A stretch of 64,000 bases of DNA, from the NCBI GenBank assembly GCA_035476575.1, contig DATILL010000156.1, forward strand, positions 1 to 64,000, given 5' to 3'. The notes under the pieces were generated by a model. The model had not been told where the DNA came from, did not search any database, and saw only the letters and a list, made by a program, of their open reading frames with translations. This document shows positions 17,753-26,469 of the stretch, piece by piece. This DNA comes from DATILL01 sp035476575. Its GTDB lineage: Bacteria > Actinomycetota > Actinomycetes > Mycobacteriales > JACQDL01. A program made the translations under genes and the position numbers. How positions within the stretch are numbered: position 1 is the stretch's first letter; each line of letters begins with the position of its first letter.

Positions 17753-18355
17753 TCAGGCTGTCCTGCTGGTGTCCTCTGGTGGTGCTGTCTCGGCTGCCGT
17801 GGTGTTGACCGCCGTGCCCTGATGGGCGGCGCCACGCGCGGCCTTCTTCTTATGTGGTGCCATGACCATGATCATGTTACGGCCATCCTGCTTCGGCGAC
17901 GCCTCGACGAAGCCAAGCTCCTGGACGTCCTCCGCGAGCCGCTGGAGCAGCCGGAACCCCAGCTCGGGCCGGGACTGCTCGCGACCGCGGAACATGATCG
18001 TGACCTTGACCTTGTCGCCCGCCCTGAGGAACCGCTCGACGTGACCCTTCTTGGTCTCGTAGTCGTGCGGGTCGATCTTCGGTCGGAGCTTCATCTCCTT
18101 GATGACGGTGAGGCTCTGGTTCCGGCGGGCCTCCCGTGCCTTCTGGGCGGCCTCGTACTTGAACTTGCCATAGTCCATGAGCTTGCAGACCGGCGGCCGG
18201 GCCATCGGAGCGACCTCGACCAGGTCGAGATCGGCTTCCTGAGCCAGCCGCAACGCATCCTCGATGCGCACGATGCCGACCTGCTCACCCTCGGGACCGA
18301 CGAGACGGACCTCGGATACACGGATCCGTTCGTTGATGCGGGGCTCGGCGCTGAT
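17753..18355 (-). CDS. infC: Translation initiation factor IF-3 (ATC start codon)
   Basis: IF-3 binds the 30S subunit and rejects wrong start codons. The 200-residue product has the N-domain (ISAEPRINERIRVSEVRLVG, MARPPVCKLMDYGKFKYE), a linker, and the C-domain (MFRGREQSRPELGFRLLQRL, SPKQDGRNMIMV). The start is decided by the sequence: an in-frame TGA lies at 18365-18367, followed only by GGA GGC CCC ATC. No ATG, GTG or TTG occurs before conserved IF-3 sequence begins, so ATC at 18353-18355, with an AGGAGG just upstream, must be the start. A rare start codon is the known basis of infC autoregulation in E. coli (AUU). A later GTG at 18271 would delete the conserved N-terminal 28 residues. Confidence 0.93.
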   Translation of the reverse strand: MSAEPRINERIRVSEVRLVGPEGEQVGIVRIEDALRLAQEADLDLVEVAPMARPPVCKLMDYGKFKYEAAQKAREARRNQSLTVIKEMKLRPKIDPHDYETKKGHVERFLRAGDKVKVTIMFRGREQSRPELGFRLLQRLAEDVQELGFVEASPKQDGRNMIMVMAPHKKKAARGAAHQGTAVNTTAAETAPPEDTSRTA

Positions 18356-18680
18356 GGGGCCTCCTCAAGATTGGCTGAGTACGTCGACCACCGACCGGGG
18401 GCCTGCCGCACCAGAGGTACGGCGAAGGCCCCGGAGCGGTCAGCTCACAGGGCCCGCACTCGACCGGCCCGGCCCGGACGACGCCGCCGTTCATGACGAC
18501 GTCACGCCTCGAGCCTGCACCACGCCGACGGACGCCGGAGCGGTGGACCGGACCCGACCACCGATGGTGGCACGGGTGGGAGCGGGGCTCCACTTGCTTC
18601 TCCCCAGCCAGGCCGGGGACAGGTCGCGACTCGGAGGGTACCAGGCGGGGCTCGTCGACCCCACCTTCCCCTTTCGTCGC
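18356..18680 (-). other. Long leader/promoter region of infC
   Basis: No protein-coding gene is recognisable here. On the minus strand the first bases upstream of infC are an AGGAGG ribosome binding site. A GGAGCGGGGCTCC hairpin lies around 18580-18591. A long structured leader is usual for the infC operon, but no promoter stands out clearly. Confidence 0.4.
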
Positions 18681-18775
18681 CCTCCCCGACGATCATCGAG
18701 CTGCTGTCGCTAGTTGATCTCCAATCGCGACAGCAGCTCGATGATCGTCAGAGGGCGGGATGATCGTCGGGGAGG
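18681..18775. repeat. Palindromic repeat family A, copy 1, with two nested inverted repeats
   Basis: A perfect 23-bp inverted repeat (18688-18710 with 18727-18749, core GATCATCGAGCTGCTGTCG) flanks a 16-nt loop. A second, outer 17-bp inverted repeat pairs 18681-18697 with 18759-18775 and competes for the same left arm. The element ends two bases before the TAG stop of the lipoprotein gene and could act as a terminator or a mobile REP-like unit. A related copy lies at 32742-32799 in opposite orientation. Confidence 0.85.
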
Positions 18776-18776
18776 A

Positions 18777-20252
18777 CTAGCTAATCGGCTGGACCTGGCT
18801 GGCGGGTGGCGCGACCAGCTTCGGCGGGGTGCTGGCCGCGGCATAGTCGGAGAAGGCGAACCGCCAGTGCACCGAGAGCACCCCGTGCCCGACCACCGGC
18901 AGGATCGCGTCCTGCGAGATCATGCTGAGCCGCTGCTGGGACAGGCCCACCTTGAGCGTCAGGAAGGTCGCCCCGTACGAGCCGTAGGCGTGCCCGACCC
19001 GGCTGGTCAACGAGCTGGTGACGGCCAGCCGGGAGACCGGGATCCGCACCACGTAGCAGGTCTCGCTCCTGTCAGCGCTCTGGCAGGCGGTGCCGCTGGC
19101 CGCGTCGAGCTGGCTGAGGATGGCGAGCGCGACGAACGGGTTGGAGTCGGCGGGGATGCCGGCCACCTCGGGGACCAGCCGCGGGTCCCACTGGGAGTAC
19201 TTGCGCCCCTCCGGGTCCGGCACGTTGTACTCGTTGTAGTCGCCGAGCTGGTGGATGACGAACTCCCGCACGCCGTACCGGGCGACCTTGCCGGCCGGAA
19301 CGGCATAGCGGTACTCCGCGGCACCATCCTGTGGCCAGAACTGGCCGCTGCGCAGGTCCGGCGTCCGGTCCCGCCACGGCGCGGCGCTGCGGTCCTCGAA
19401 GCTCACCTTGGCGCTGCCGGCCGCGATGGTGGACACCAGCGCCGCCCGGATCGCGGTGGTCGCGGCCGGGTCCACGGTGCCGATCTGGTTGGCGAGCTGC
19501 AGCCCGGGCACGTCGCCGGTGTACGCCGGCAGCGAGGTGCCGACGCCCGGGGCGGCCTGGGTAAAGGTGTTGATCAGCTTCACGATGTGGTACCCGTCGG
19601 GGTACCTGCGCACGATGAACCTCCGCTGGGCCGCCACATGCACCGGCAGCCGGACCCCGTTGCCCAGCGCCCGCAGGTCGTCGGTGAAGACCCCGACATG
19701 GTCGATCCGGATGTCCGCGCCGTCACGCGCCACGCTGAACTGCTGTTCGCCGACGTACACCCCGGTCAGCCGGGCCTGGTCGCACCCGGGGAGCTGGTAG
19801 AGCGAGTGGTGCTTGCGGAACGGGTCCTGCTTCGGGTCACGCACCCATTTGGTGCCGGGCGGGAACTCCGCCTCGACCGGGTCCTTGCCGGTGGCCACGC
19901 CGCACACCCAGGCGTGGTCGCCATGCAGCTTGGACAGTGCCCGGATCACGACGTCCCGGGCCTTGGCCAGGTCCACCGCGGGCACCCCGACGGCGGTACG
20001 GGGGAACTGCCCCAGCAGCAGCGCGGCCGTCTCCATGGCGGTCGTGGCCAGGCGGCCCGGGGGCTCGGCCACCATCGGGATCGCCGCGCCGCCCGGGCCG
20101 AAGTACGCCGTGACCGGGTCGACCGCGCCCTGTCCCGTGGTGTGCGTGCAGCCCATGACCATGCTCGCGGCCAGCAGGACCGCCGCCATCCGGGCCGAGA
20201 TCCTGGCCGCCGGGCTCCGTGCCGGGCTGGGCACGGCCGAGGTTGAAGTCAC
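18777..20252 (-). CDS. Predicted lipoprotein of unknown function
   Basis: I do not recognise a named family. The 491-residue product starts at GTG 20252 and has a lipoprotein-like signal: a basic start, the hydrophobic AAVLLAASMVM, and a Cys in MVMGCTHTTGQG. The rest is a large extracytoplasmic domain with several Cys (WVCGV, LPGCDQA, GTACQSA, ETCYVV) that may form disulfides, and no membrane anchor at the C-terminus. It stands alone, converging on the infC leader, with repeat A directly after its TAG stop. Cell-envelope location is inferred. Confidence 0.75.
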   Translation of the reverse strand: MTSTSAVPSPARSPAARISARMAAVLLAASMVMGCTHTTGQGAVDPVTAYFGPGGAAIPMVAEPPGRLATTAMETAALLLGQFPRTAVGVPAVDLAKARDVVIRALSKLHGDHAWVCGVATGKDPVEAEFPPGTKWVRDPKQDPFRKHHSLYQLPGCDQARLTGVYVGEQQFSVARDGADIRIDHVGVFTDDLRALGNGVRLPVHVAAQRRFIVRRYPDGYHIVKLINTFTQAAPGVGTSLPAYTGDVPGLQLANQIGTVDPAATTAIRAALVSTIAAGSAKVSFEDRSAAPWRDRTPDLRSGQFWPQDGAAEYRYAVPAGKVARYGVREFVIHQLGDYNEYNVPDPEGRKYSQWDPRLVPEVAGIPADSNPFVALAILSQLDAASGTACQSADRSETCYVVRIPVSRLAVTSSLTSRVGHAYGSYGATFLTLKVGLSQQRLSMISQDAILPVVGHGVLSVHWRFAFSDYAAASTPPKLVAPPASQVQPIS

Positions 20253-20314
20253 AGCCGGACACGCTAGGACATCGGCGCCCGGCCCGGGCCGCCGGGTCAA
20301 CCGGGCCGCCGTGG

Positions 20315-20773
20315 TCAACCCGGCCCCGCACCGCGGTGCAGCGCCCGCAGGGCCTCGACCACGGCCACCGTCCGGTCCCCGTCGACCGCCTGAACCGCCA
20401 TCAGCGGGAGCTGCTCGTCGTCGGCCAGCTCCAGGGTGGCCCACGGCGCGCCGTCGCGAAAGCTGACCCCCCGCACCACCTGCCACGGCACCTCGTGCCG
20501 GCCGATGATGTTGCGCACCCGCAGCCCCGACTCGTCCGCGGACAGGCTGGGCCGGGCCAGCACGAGCAGCCCGGCGGCCACCGCGACGCCGATCCCGAAC
20601 ATCGACACCTGGTCGGCCGGGCCGAACGCGGCCCCGTTGTTGTACCGGCGCAGCAGCACCGCGATCACCGCGAACACGACCAGCACGACCCCGGCGAGCA
20701 CGCCGCAGACCGCCCGGAGCCGGACCGGCCGGGCCGAGACCACGATGCCCACCTCCCCCATCGACACCGTCAC
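20315..20773 (-). CDS. PH-domain-type membrane protein
   Basis: The 152-residue protein has two hydrophobic segments (about 17-37 and 51-72) followed by a cytoplasmic bacterial PH-like domain (DESGLRVRNIIGRHEVPWQV, VRGVSFRDGAPWATLELADD). The GTG start overlaps the hisG stop by 4 nt (GTGA), so it is translated with hisG; an ATG five codons later (20761) is an alternative. The functional link to histidine synthesis is unknown. Confidence 0.75.
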   Translation of the reverse strand: MTVSMGEVGIVVSARPVRLRAVCGVLAGVVLVVFAVIAVLLRRYNNGAAFGPADQVSMFGIGVAVAAGLLVLARPSLSADESGLRVRNIIGRHEVPWQVVRGVSFRDGAPWATLELADDEQLPLMAVQAVDGDRTVAVVEALRALHRGAGPG

Positions 20774-21645
20774 TCCACGATCTTGGAGATGAGCAGCTCC
20801 AGGATGTCCTTGCCGCCGGCCGCCTTCAGCTTCGGGATCAGCATGTTGACCCCCTTCTTCGGCACCACCGTCTCCACCGCGTGCATCGTGCCGACGGCGA
20901 GCTGGGTGACCGTGGGCGAGCTCATCGCGGGCAGCAGGACCAGCACCTCGGCCAGCCGCTCGCCCGGCACGTTGAGCTTGAGCAGTACCTGGCCACGGGC
21001 CCGGATCGCGCCGCGCAGCAGCAGCGCGACGTCGTCCATCGCGGCCCGCTTGGCCGGGTCGGCGTACGACTCCGGGTTCGCGACCAGCTCGGTGTAGCTG
21101 GTCAGCAGCGTCTCCAGGATGCGCAGGCCATTCTTCTTCAGCGACGAGCCGGTCTCGGTCAGGTCGACGATGGCGTCGACGATGTCCGGCACCTTCGCCT
21201 CGGTCGCGCCGTACGACGGCACCACCATCGCCTTGACCCCGTGGCGGTGCAGGAACCGGTTGGTCAGCGCGGGGAACTCGGTGGAGATCCGGACACCCTC
21301 CGGCAGGTCGGCCACGCTCTGCCACGGCGCGTCGTTCGGGATGGCCAGCACCACCCGGACCGGGTTCGAGGTGGCCTTGCTGTACTGCAGCTCGCCGAGG
21401 CTGGTCACGGTGGCCTCGGTCTCGGCGATCCAGTCCCGGCCGGTGATGCCGAGGTCGAACAGGCCCTGCTCGACGTACCGCGGGATCTCCTGCGGCCGCA
21501 GGAACCGGACCCGCTCGACCCGCGGGTCGTCGATGGCGGCGTGGTAGTCGCGGTCCGAGCCGCGCCGGACCGCGAGGTCGGCGGCGTCGAACAGGTCGAG
21601 GGTCGCCCGCTCCAGCGAGCCCTTGGGCAGTACGAGGGACAGCAC
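20770..21645 (-). CDS. hisG: ATP phosphoribosyltransferase, long form
   Basis: First and feedback-controlled step of histidine synthesis. The 291-residue length plus a C-terminal ACT-like HisG_C domain (about 215-291) mark the long, hexameric, histidine-inhibited form that needs no HisZ. Visible stretches: MLSLVLPKGSLERATLDLF, GITGRDWIAE, DIVDAIVDLTETGSSLKKNG. It sits away from other his genes, between ribH and the PH protein gene. Confidence 0.95.
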   Translation of the reverse strand: MLSLVLPKGSLERATLDLFDAADLAVRRGSDRDYHAAIDDPRVERVRFLRPQEIPRYVEQGLFDLGITGRDWIAETEATVTSLGELQYSKATSNPVRVVLAIPNDAPWQSVADLPEGVRISTEFPALTNRFLHRHGVKAMVVPSYGATEAKVPDIVDAIVDLTETGSSLKKNGLRILETLLTSYTELVANPESYADPAKRAAMDDVALLLRGAIRARGQVLLKLNVPGERLAEVLVLLPAMSSPTVTQLAVGTMHAVETVVPKKGVNMLIPKLKAAGGKDILELLISKIVE

Positions 21646-21676
21646 AGACCAGCCTTTCCGGAAGGGGCACGGCGGG

Positions 21677-22156
21677 CTAGCGGTGATGGCGCAGCTTGCG
21701 CAGCACGATGGCGGTCTCCAACGCCGCCACGCACGCCTCCCATCCCTTGTCCTCAGGGCTGTCCGGCAGGCCGCACCGGGCCAGCGCCTGTTCTACGGTG
21801 TCACAGGTCAGCACGCCGTTGCCAACGGGGGTCCGCTCGTCCAAGGTCACCCGGCTGAGCCCCATCGTCACGGCCATGCAGACCTGCTCAAAGTGCGGGG
21901 TGCCACCGCGGACCACCGCGCCGAGCGCGACCACGACCTCAAGCCGGTGGGCGATCACCTGGGCCACCACCGGGATCTCCAGCGCGCCCGGGACCCGGAC
22001 CACCGTGGGCTCCTCCACGCCGCATGCCTCGGCCGCGGCCAGCGCCCGGGCCAGCAGGCTGTCGGTGACCTCGGGGTGCCACCGGGCCGCCACCATCCCC
22101 AGCCGCAGCCCAGAACCGTCCACAGTGGACAGCTCCGGCCGCCCCTCGCCGCTCAT
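21677..22156 (-). CDS. ribH: 6,7-dimethyl-8-ribityllumazine synthase
   Basis: Joins the ribityl-pyrimidine and the C4 unit to form lumazine, the substrate of riboflavin synthase. The 159-residue protein shows VAARWHPEVTDSLL, VPGALEIPVVAQ, GAVVRGGTPHFEQV (catalytic His) and PVGNGVLT. The ATG overlaps the ribBA stop by 4 nt. It is the last rib gene of the operon. Confidence 0.96.
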   Translation of the reverse strand: MSGEGRPELSTVDGSGLRLGMVAARWHPEVTDSLLARALAAAEACGVEEPTVVRVPGALEIPVVAQVIAHRLEVVVALGAVVRGGTPHFEQVCMAVTMGLSRVTLDERTPVGNGVLTCDTVEQALARCGLPDSPEDKGWEACVAALETAIVLRKLRHHR

Positions 22157-23427
22157 GGCCGGACGTCCAGGGTGGCCAGGCTGGCCAGGCTGGCCAGCTT
22201 GGCCAGGTCCGCCGGCAGCTCGTGGCCCATCCGGTCCCGCTTGGTCTGCAGGTAGTGCAGGTTGTCCTCGGTCGCGTGCACGGGCAGCGGCACCCGGCCC
22301 ACAATACGCAGCCCGTAGCCCTCCAGCCCGGCCCGTTTGGCTGGGTTGTTGGAGAGCAGCCGCATCGACCGCACGCCCAGGTCGGCCAGGATCTGCGCGC
22401 CGGTGCCGTAGTCACGGGCGTCGGCCGGCAGCCCGAGGTCGGTGTTGGCGTCGACGGTGTCCCGGCCCGACTCCTGGAGCTGGTAGGCCTGCAGCTTGTG
22501 CAGCAGGCCGATGCCGCGCCCCTCGTGCCCGCGCACGTAAAGCACCACCCCGCGACCCTCGGCCGCCACCGCCTGCTGGGCCGCGTCGAGCTGCGGCCCG
22601 CAGTCACAGCGCAGCGAGCCGAAGACGTCCCCGGTCAGGCACTCCGAGTGCACCCGGACCAGCACGTCCTCGCCGTCGCCAAGCTCGCCCATGACCAAGG
22701 CGATGTGCTCCACGCCATCCAGTGTCGAGTCGTAGCCGACCGCCCGGAACACGCCGTGCCTGGTTGGGATCCGGGCCTCGGCCACCCGGGTCACCTGCTT
22801 CTCGAACCGGCGCCGGTAGGCAATCAGGTCGGCGATGCTGACCAGGGTCAGGCCGTGCTCGGCGGCGAACGCCTCCAGCTCGTCGCGGCGGGCCATGTCG
22901 CCGTCGTCCTTCTGGCTGACGACCTCGCAGAGCACGCCGGCCGGCCGCAGCCCGGCCAGCCGGGCCAGGTCGATCGAGGCCTCGGTGTGGCCGGGCCGGC
23001 GCAGCACGCCGCCCTGCCGCGCCCGCAGCGGGACGACGTGTCCCGGCCTTGTGAAGTCGGCCGCGACGGCGGCCGGGTCGGCCAGCAGCCGGATGGTGCG
23101 CGCCCGGTCGTACCCCGAGATCCCCGTGCCGACGCCCTCCCGGGCGTCGACCGTCACGGTGTACGCCGTGCCGCGCTTGTCCTGGTTGGTGTGGTACATC
23201 GGCGGCAGGTCCAGCCGGTCGCACTCCTCGTCCGGCAGCGCGACGCAGATGTAGCCGGAGGTGTAGCGGACCATGAAGGACACCAGCTTCGGGGTGGCCA
23301 GCTCGGCCGCGAAGATCAGGTCGCCCTCGTTCTCCCGGTCCGCGTCGTCGACCACGATCACCGCCCTGCCGGCGGCGACGTCCGCGACCGCGCGCTCGAC
23401 ATCGACGAACCCCGCCGCGCTGGTCAC
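22153..23427 (-). CDS. ribBA: Bifunctional DHBP synthase / GTP cyclohydrolase II
   Basis: The N-terminal half (about 1-205, RibB) makes 3,4-dihydroxy-2-butanone 4-phosphate and carries DDADRENEGDL, YTSGYICVAL, HVVPLRAR and GHTEASIDLARLAG. The C-terminal half (RibA) opens GTP and has the zinc-binding Cys cluster SECLTGDVFGSLRCDCG and the GHEGRGIGL loop. The GTG start overlaps ribE by 4 nt. At 424 residues both domains look complete. Confidence 0.96.
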   Translation of the reverse strand: MTSAAGFVDVERAVADVAAGRAVIVVDDADRENEGDLIFAAELATPKLVSFMVRYTSGYICVALPDEECDRLDLPPMYHTNQDKRGTAYTVTVDAREGVGTGISGYDRARTIRLLADPAAVAADFTRPGHVVPLRARQGGVLRRPGHTEASIDLARLAGLRPAGVLCEVVSQKDDGDMARRDELEAFAAEHGLTLVSIADLIAYRRRFEKQVTRVAEARIPTRHGVFRAVGYDSTLDGVEHIALVMGELGDGEDVLVRVHSECLTGDVFGSLRCDCGPQLDAAQQAVAAEGRGVVLYVRGHEGRGIGLLHKLQAYQLQESGRDTVDANTDLGLPADARDYGTGAQILADLGVRSMRLLSNNPAKRAGLEGYGLRIVGRVPLPVHATEDNLHYLQTKRDRMGHELPADLAKLASLASLATLDVRP

Positions 23428-24089
23428 GGCCGCCTCCCCAGGTCCGTCGTGCCCGCGTCGACCGTGCCCGGGTTGGTCGCGGCCAGCAGCCGCTCCACAT
23501 ACTTGGCCAGCACGTCGACCTCCAGGTTGACCGGGTCGCCGGCCTGCCGGGCGCCGAGTGTGGTCTCGGCCAACGTGGTCGGGATCAGGCCGACCTCGAA
23601 CCAGTCGCCCCCGGCACGGTCCGAGCCGCCGACCCAGCCGACCGCGGTGACGGTGAGGCTGACCCCGTCGACGGTGATGGAGCCCTTCTCCGCGACGTAG
23701 CGGGACAGCTCGGCCGGCAGCCCGAACCGGACCTCCGCCCAGGCCAGGCCCGGGTTGCGGGCGAGGACCAGCCCGACGCCGTCCACGTGGCCCTGCACGA
23801 TGTGCCCGCCGAGCCGGCCGCCGACTGGAACCGCCCGCTCCAGGTTGACCCGGTCGCCCGGCCGCAGCGCGCCGATCGCGGTCCGTTTCAGGGTCTCGGC
23901 CATGACGTCGGCGCCGAACGCCGTGCCGTCGGTCGTCACGACGGTCAGGCAGACGCCGTTGACGGCGATCGAGTCGCCGAGGCGGGTGCCAGCGGCGACC
24001 TTCGGGCCGCGGATCCGCAGCACGGCCGAGCTGCCGTCCCGGTGCAGCTCCAGCAGCTCGCCGATCTCTTCCACGATGCCGGTGAACAT
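23424..24089 (-). CDS. ribE: Riboflavin synthase alpha chain
   Basis: Dismutates two lumazines to riboflavin. The 221-residue protein is the usual duplicated lumazine-binding barrel: the first half starts MFTGIVEEIG and has DSIAVNGVCLTV, the second has GHIVQGHVDGVG and GSITVDGVSLTV. The start lies 4 nt after the ribD stop. Confidence 0.96.
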   Translation of the reverse strand: MFTGIVEEIGELLELHRDGSSAVLRIRGPKVAAGTRLGDSIAVNGVCLTVVTTDGTAFGADVMAETLKRTAIGALRPGDRVNLERAVPVGGRLGGHIVQGHVDGVGLVLARNPGLAWAEVRFGLPAELSRYVAEKGSITVDGVSLTVTAVGWVGGSDRAGGDWFEVGLIPTTLAETTLGARQAGDPVNLEVDVLAKYVERLLAATNPGTVDAGTTDLGRRP

Positions 24090-24093
24090 CCGG

Positions 24094-25164
24094 TCAGTCC
24101 CTCCTGGTTGGGTCGGCCAGCGGCCGGGCGGTCAGCCGCAGGTCCGGGCCGAGCGGGGTCACGTCGTCGAGCCGGAGCCGGAGCGCCCCGGCGATGGTGG
24201 TGACACCGGCCGCGCCCAGCGCTGGCGGGCCGGTACCGAGCAGGGCGGGCGCGAGGTAGCAGACGACCCGGTCCACGCAGCCAGCCGCGACGAAGCCGCC
24301 GGCCAGCGTCGGGCCGCCCTCGACCAGCACGCTCACCACGCCGCGCCCGCCCAGCTCGGCAAGCGCGGCCGCCGGCTCGGGGGCGTCCAGCAGCAGGGTG
24401 GGCGCCGCGTCGTCGAAGACCCGCGCGGTCCTCGGCACCCGGCCGCGCCGGTCCAGCACCACCCGCAGCGGCTGCCGGTCGGCCAGCCGTCCGTCCGGGT
24501 CGCGCACGGTCAGCGCCGGGTCGTCGGCCAGCACCGTGCCGGAGCCAGCGACGACGGCGTCCACCTCGGCCCGCAGCCGGTGCACGTCGGCGCGGGCCTG
24601 CGGGCTGGTGACCCACCGGCTGGACCTGTCCGCGGCGGCCACCCGGCCGTCCAGCGTCGCGGCGTACTTCCAGGTGACGAACGGCCGGCCGAGCCGGACG
24701 CTGGCCAGCCACGCCTCCAGCGCGCCGCGTTCGGCCTCGGGCCGCAGGGGGCCGGCCAGCACCTCGACGCCGGCCGCGCGCAGGGTGTCCGCGCCGCCGC
24801 CGGCGAGCGGGTTCGGGTCCGGTACGGCGTAGACGACCCGGGCTATCCCGGCCGCGACCAGCGCCCGCGTGCACGGACCGGTCCGGCCGGTGTGGTCGCA
24901 CGGCTCCAGGGTTACCACGGCGGTACCGCCGCGGGCTCGCCGGCCGGCCTGCCGCAGCGCCACCACCTCGGCGTGCGCGTCGCCGGGCGGGCGGGTGTGG
25001 CCCTCGCCGACCGGCTGGCCGGCGGGGTCGAGCACGACGCAGCCGACGGGGGGGTTGGGGCTGGTCCGGCCGAGCGCAGCGCGGCCCAGGTCGAGCGCCC
25101 GCCGGAGCGCGGCGAGCTCGGCCGGGCTGGCCTGTCGTGGGCTTGCCTCCCGCGCGCCGGCCAC
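24094..25164 (-). CDS. ribD: Bifunctional riboflavin deaminase-reductase
   Basis: The N-terminal deaminase domain has the zinc ligands HAE at 64-66 and cysteines 89 and 98 in PCDHTGRTGPC. The C-terminal reductase domain has FVTWKYAATLDGRVA and VLVEGGPTLAGGF. The GTG at 25164 is chosen because GGAGGAGG lies 7 nt upstream and the homologous sequence starts just after. It is the first gene of the riboflavin operon, about 150 nt downstream of the FMN riboswitch. Confidence 0.95.
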   Translation of the reverse strand: MAGAREASPRQASPAELAALRRALDLGRAALGRTSPNPPVGCVVLDPAGQPVGEGHTRPPGDAHAEVVALRQAGRRARGGTAVVTLEPCDHTGRTGPCTRALVAAGIARVVYAVPDPNPLAGGGADTLRAAGVEVLAGPLRPEAERGALEAWLASVRLGRPFVTWKYAATLDGRVAAADRSSRWVTSPQARADVHRLRAEVDAVVAGSGTVLADDPALTVRDPDGRLADRQPLRVVLDRRGRVPRTARVFDDAAPTLLLDAPEPAAALAELGGRGVVSVLVEGGPTLAGGFVAAGCVDRVVCYLAPALLGTGPPALGAAGVTTIAGALRLRLDDVTPLGPDLRLTARPLADPTRRD

Positions 25165-25312
25165 CGTACGTCCTCCTCCCGAGTCACTCGCGGCGACCGG
25201 GAGGCACATCGGAGAGGCGTGGCGACCGCCAGCCGGTCTGGCCGGCACGGCGCCCACTGCGGGCCGGAACGGCGCCGGGCCGGATGGCCCACGCCGTACC
25301 TCCGCGCGCTGC

Positions 25313-25428
25313 CTCCCATCCGGACTTTCACCGTCGGTACCGGAGTTTCACCGGCTCCACCGCTGGCTGGCTGCCAGCGGGTCGCGGACTGTCACCGCCG
25401 GTTCGGAGTTTCACCGACCCCGGAGCGC
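25313..25428 (-). promoter_or_regulatory. FMN riboswitch (RFN element)
   Basis: The minus strand carries the conserved RFN segments in order: GGTGAAACTCCGAACCGGCG, AGTCCGCGAC, a variable stem (CCGCTGG with CCAGCGG), GGTGAAACTCCGGTACCGAC and AGTCCGGATGGGAGG. The aptamer lies upstream of ribD-ribE-ribBA-ribH and should turn the operon off at high FMN. The 150-nt stretch after it contains GC-rich inverted repeats that could form the expression platform. Confidence 0.96.
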
Positions 25429-25646
25429 ACGAGATGTGTGTTCTGCACCCATCGTGGCACGCCCGCCACCGGACGGCGAGGAGGGGTCGGTCACACCGCC
25501 TGGCCGGTTCGGGCCGCCTGCTGTCCGGATCCGGCCGCCATCCCGGGCGCAGCCACGGCCAAGATCGGTTTGACCCCGGTGCCGGAGTGGCCGCAGTAGA
25601 CGGCGCACAACCACATTCCGGGTACGAGGAAGCGCACCTGCCGAGA

Positions 25647-25754
25647 CTAACTAGCCTCGCCCTCGTGGATGCGCAGGATGTGGCACTGAACACTCGGCAA
25701 CGGCCGCCGGGCCGCCGATCTGCTAGACCCGGCGGTTTCAAGCACCCAGTGCAT
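25647..25754 (-). CDS. Possible 35-residue protein
   Basis: The region between the riboswitch and tsaC (25429-25821) has no other gene. This frame encodes a basic peptide starting MHWVLETAGSSRSAARRPLP and ending in HEGEAS. No Shine-Dalgarno is visible. The frame is open above the ATG as well. I do not recognise the peptide; it is kept because the gap is otherwise empty and the composition is not the usual Arg/Ala/Gly-rich shadow pattern. Confidence 0.25.
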   Translation of the reverse strand: MHWVLETAGSSRSAARRPLPSVQCHILRIHEGEAS

Positions 25755-25821
25755 CACATGAGATGATCTTGTGTGGTGAACGGAGGCTTGAGTGTGCGGT
25801 GACCACAAGGGCGGGGCGTGC

Positions 25822-26469
25822 TCAGGTGTCGACAAGGAGGTCAGGAACGACCTCGCGGAGCTGTTCGACGGTGACCGCGCCGGCCCGCAGCAGCCGCGGG
25901 TCCGGGCCGGTCAGGTCCACGATGGACGACGCGACCGGGTCACCGGACGGGCCACCGTCGAGATAGACCGAGACCGAGTCGACAAGCTGGGCGCGGGCCT
26001 CGGTCGCGGTGGTCGCGGGCGGCTGGCCGGTCCGGTTCGCGCTCGACACCGCCAGCGGGCCGGTCTGTTCCAGCAGCTCCAGCGCCACCGGGTGCAGCGG
26101 CATCCGGACCGCCACGGTGCCGCGCGAGTCGCCGAGATCCCAGGCCAGCGACGGCGAGTGCTCCAGGACCAGGGTCAGCCCACCCGGCCAGAACGCCTCC
26201 ACCAGGTCACGCGCGGCCTGCGGGACATGCAGCACCAGCCCGTCCAGGGCGGGCCGCGAGCTGACCAGCACCGGCACCGGCATGTCCCGGCCGCGCCCCT
26301 TGGCGTGCAGCAACGCGACCACGGCGGCGGGCAGGAACGCGTCCGCGCCGACCCCGTACACCGTGTCTGTAGGCAGCACCACCAGCTCACCGCGACGGAT
26401 CGCGGCGGCCGCGGCGGCCACCGCATCGGCCCGCTCGGCCGGCTTGGTGCAGTCGTAGAAGCGGCTCAT
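25822..26469 (-). CDS. tsaC: L-threonylcarbamoyladenylate synthase (TsaC/Sua5 family)
   Basis: Makes threonylcarbamoyl-AMP for the t6A37 modification of ANN-decoding tRNAs. The 215-residue YrdC-fold protein shows the basic nucleotide pocket around LVVLPTDTVYGVGADAF, HAKGRGRDMPVPVLV, FWPGGLTLVL and SSANRTGQPP. Only the YrdC domain is present, with no Sua5 C-terminal domain. The ATG overlaps the prmC stop by 4 nt. Confidence 0.93.
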   Translation of the reverse strand: MSRFYDCTKPAERADAVAAAAAAIRRGELVVLPTDTVYGVGADAFLPAAVVALLHAKGRGRDMPVPVLVSSRPALDGLVLHVPQAARDLVEAFWPGGLTLVLEHSPSLAWDLGDSRGTVAVRMPLHPVALELLEQTGPLAVSSANRTGQPPATTATEARAQLVDSVSVYLDGGPSGDPVASSIVDLTGPDPRLLRAGAVTVEQLREVVPDLLVDT

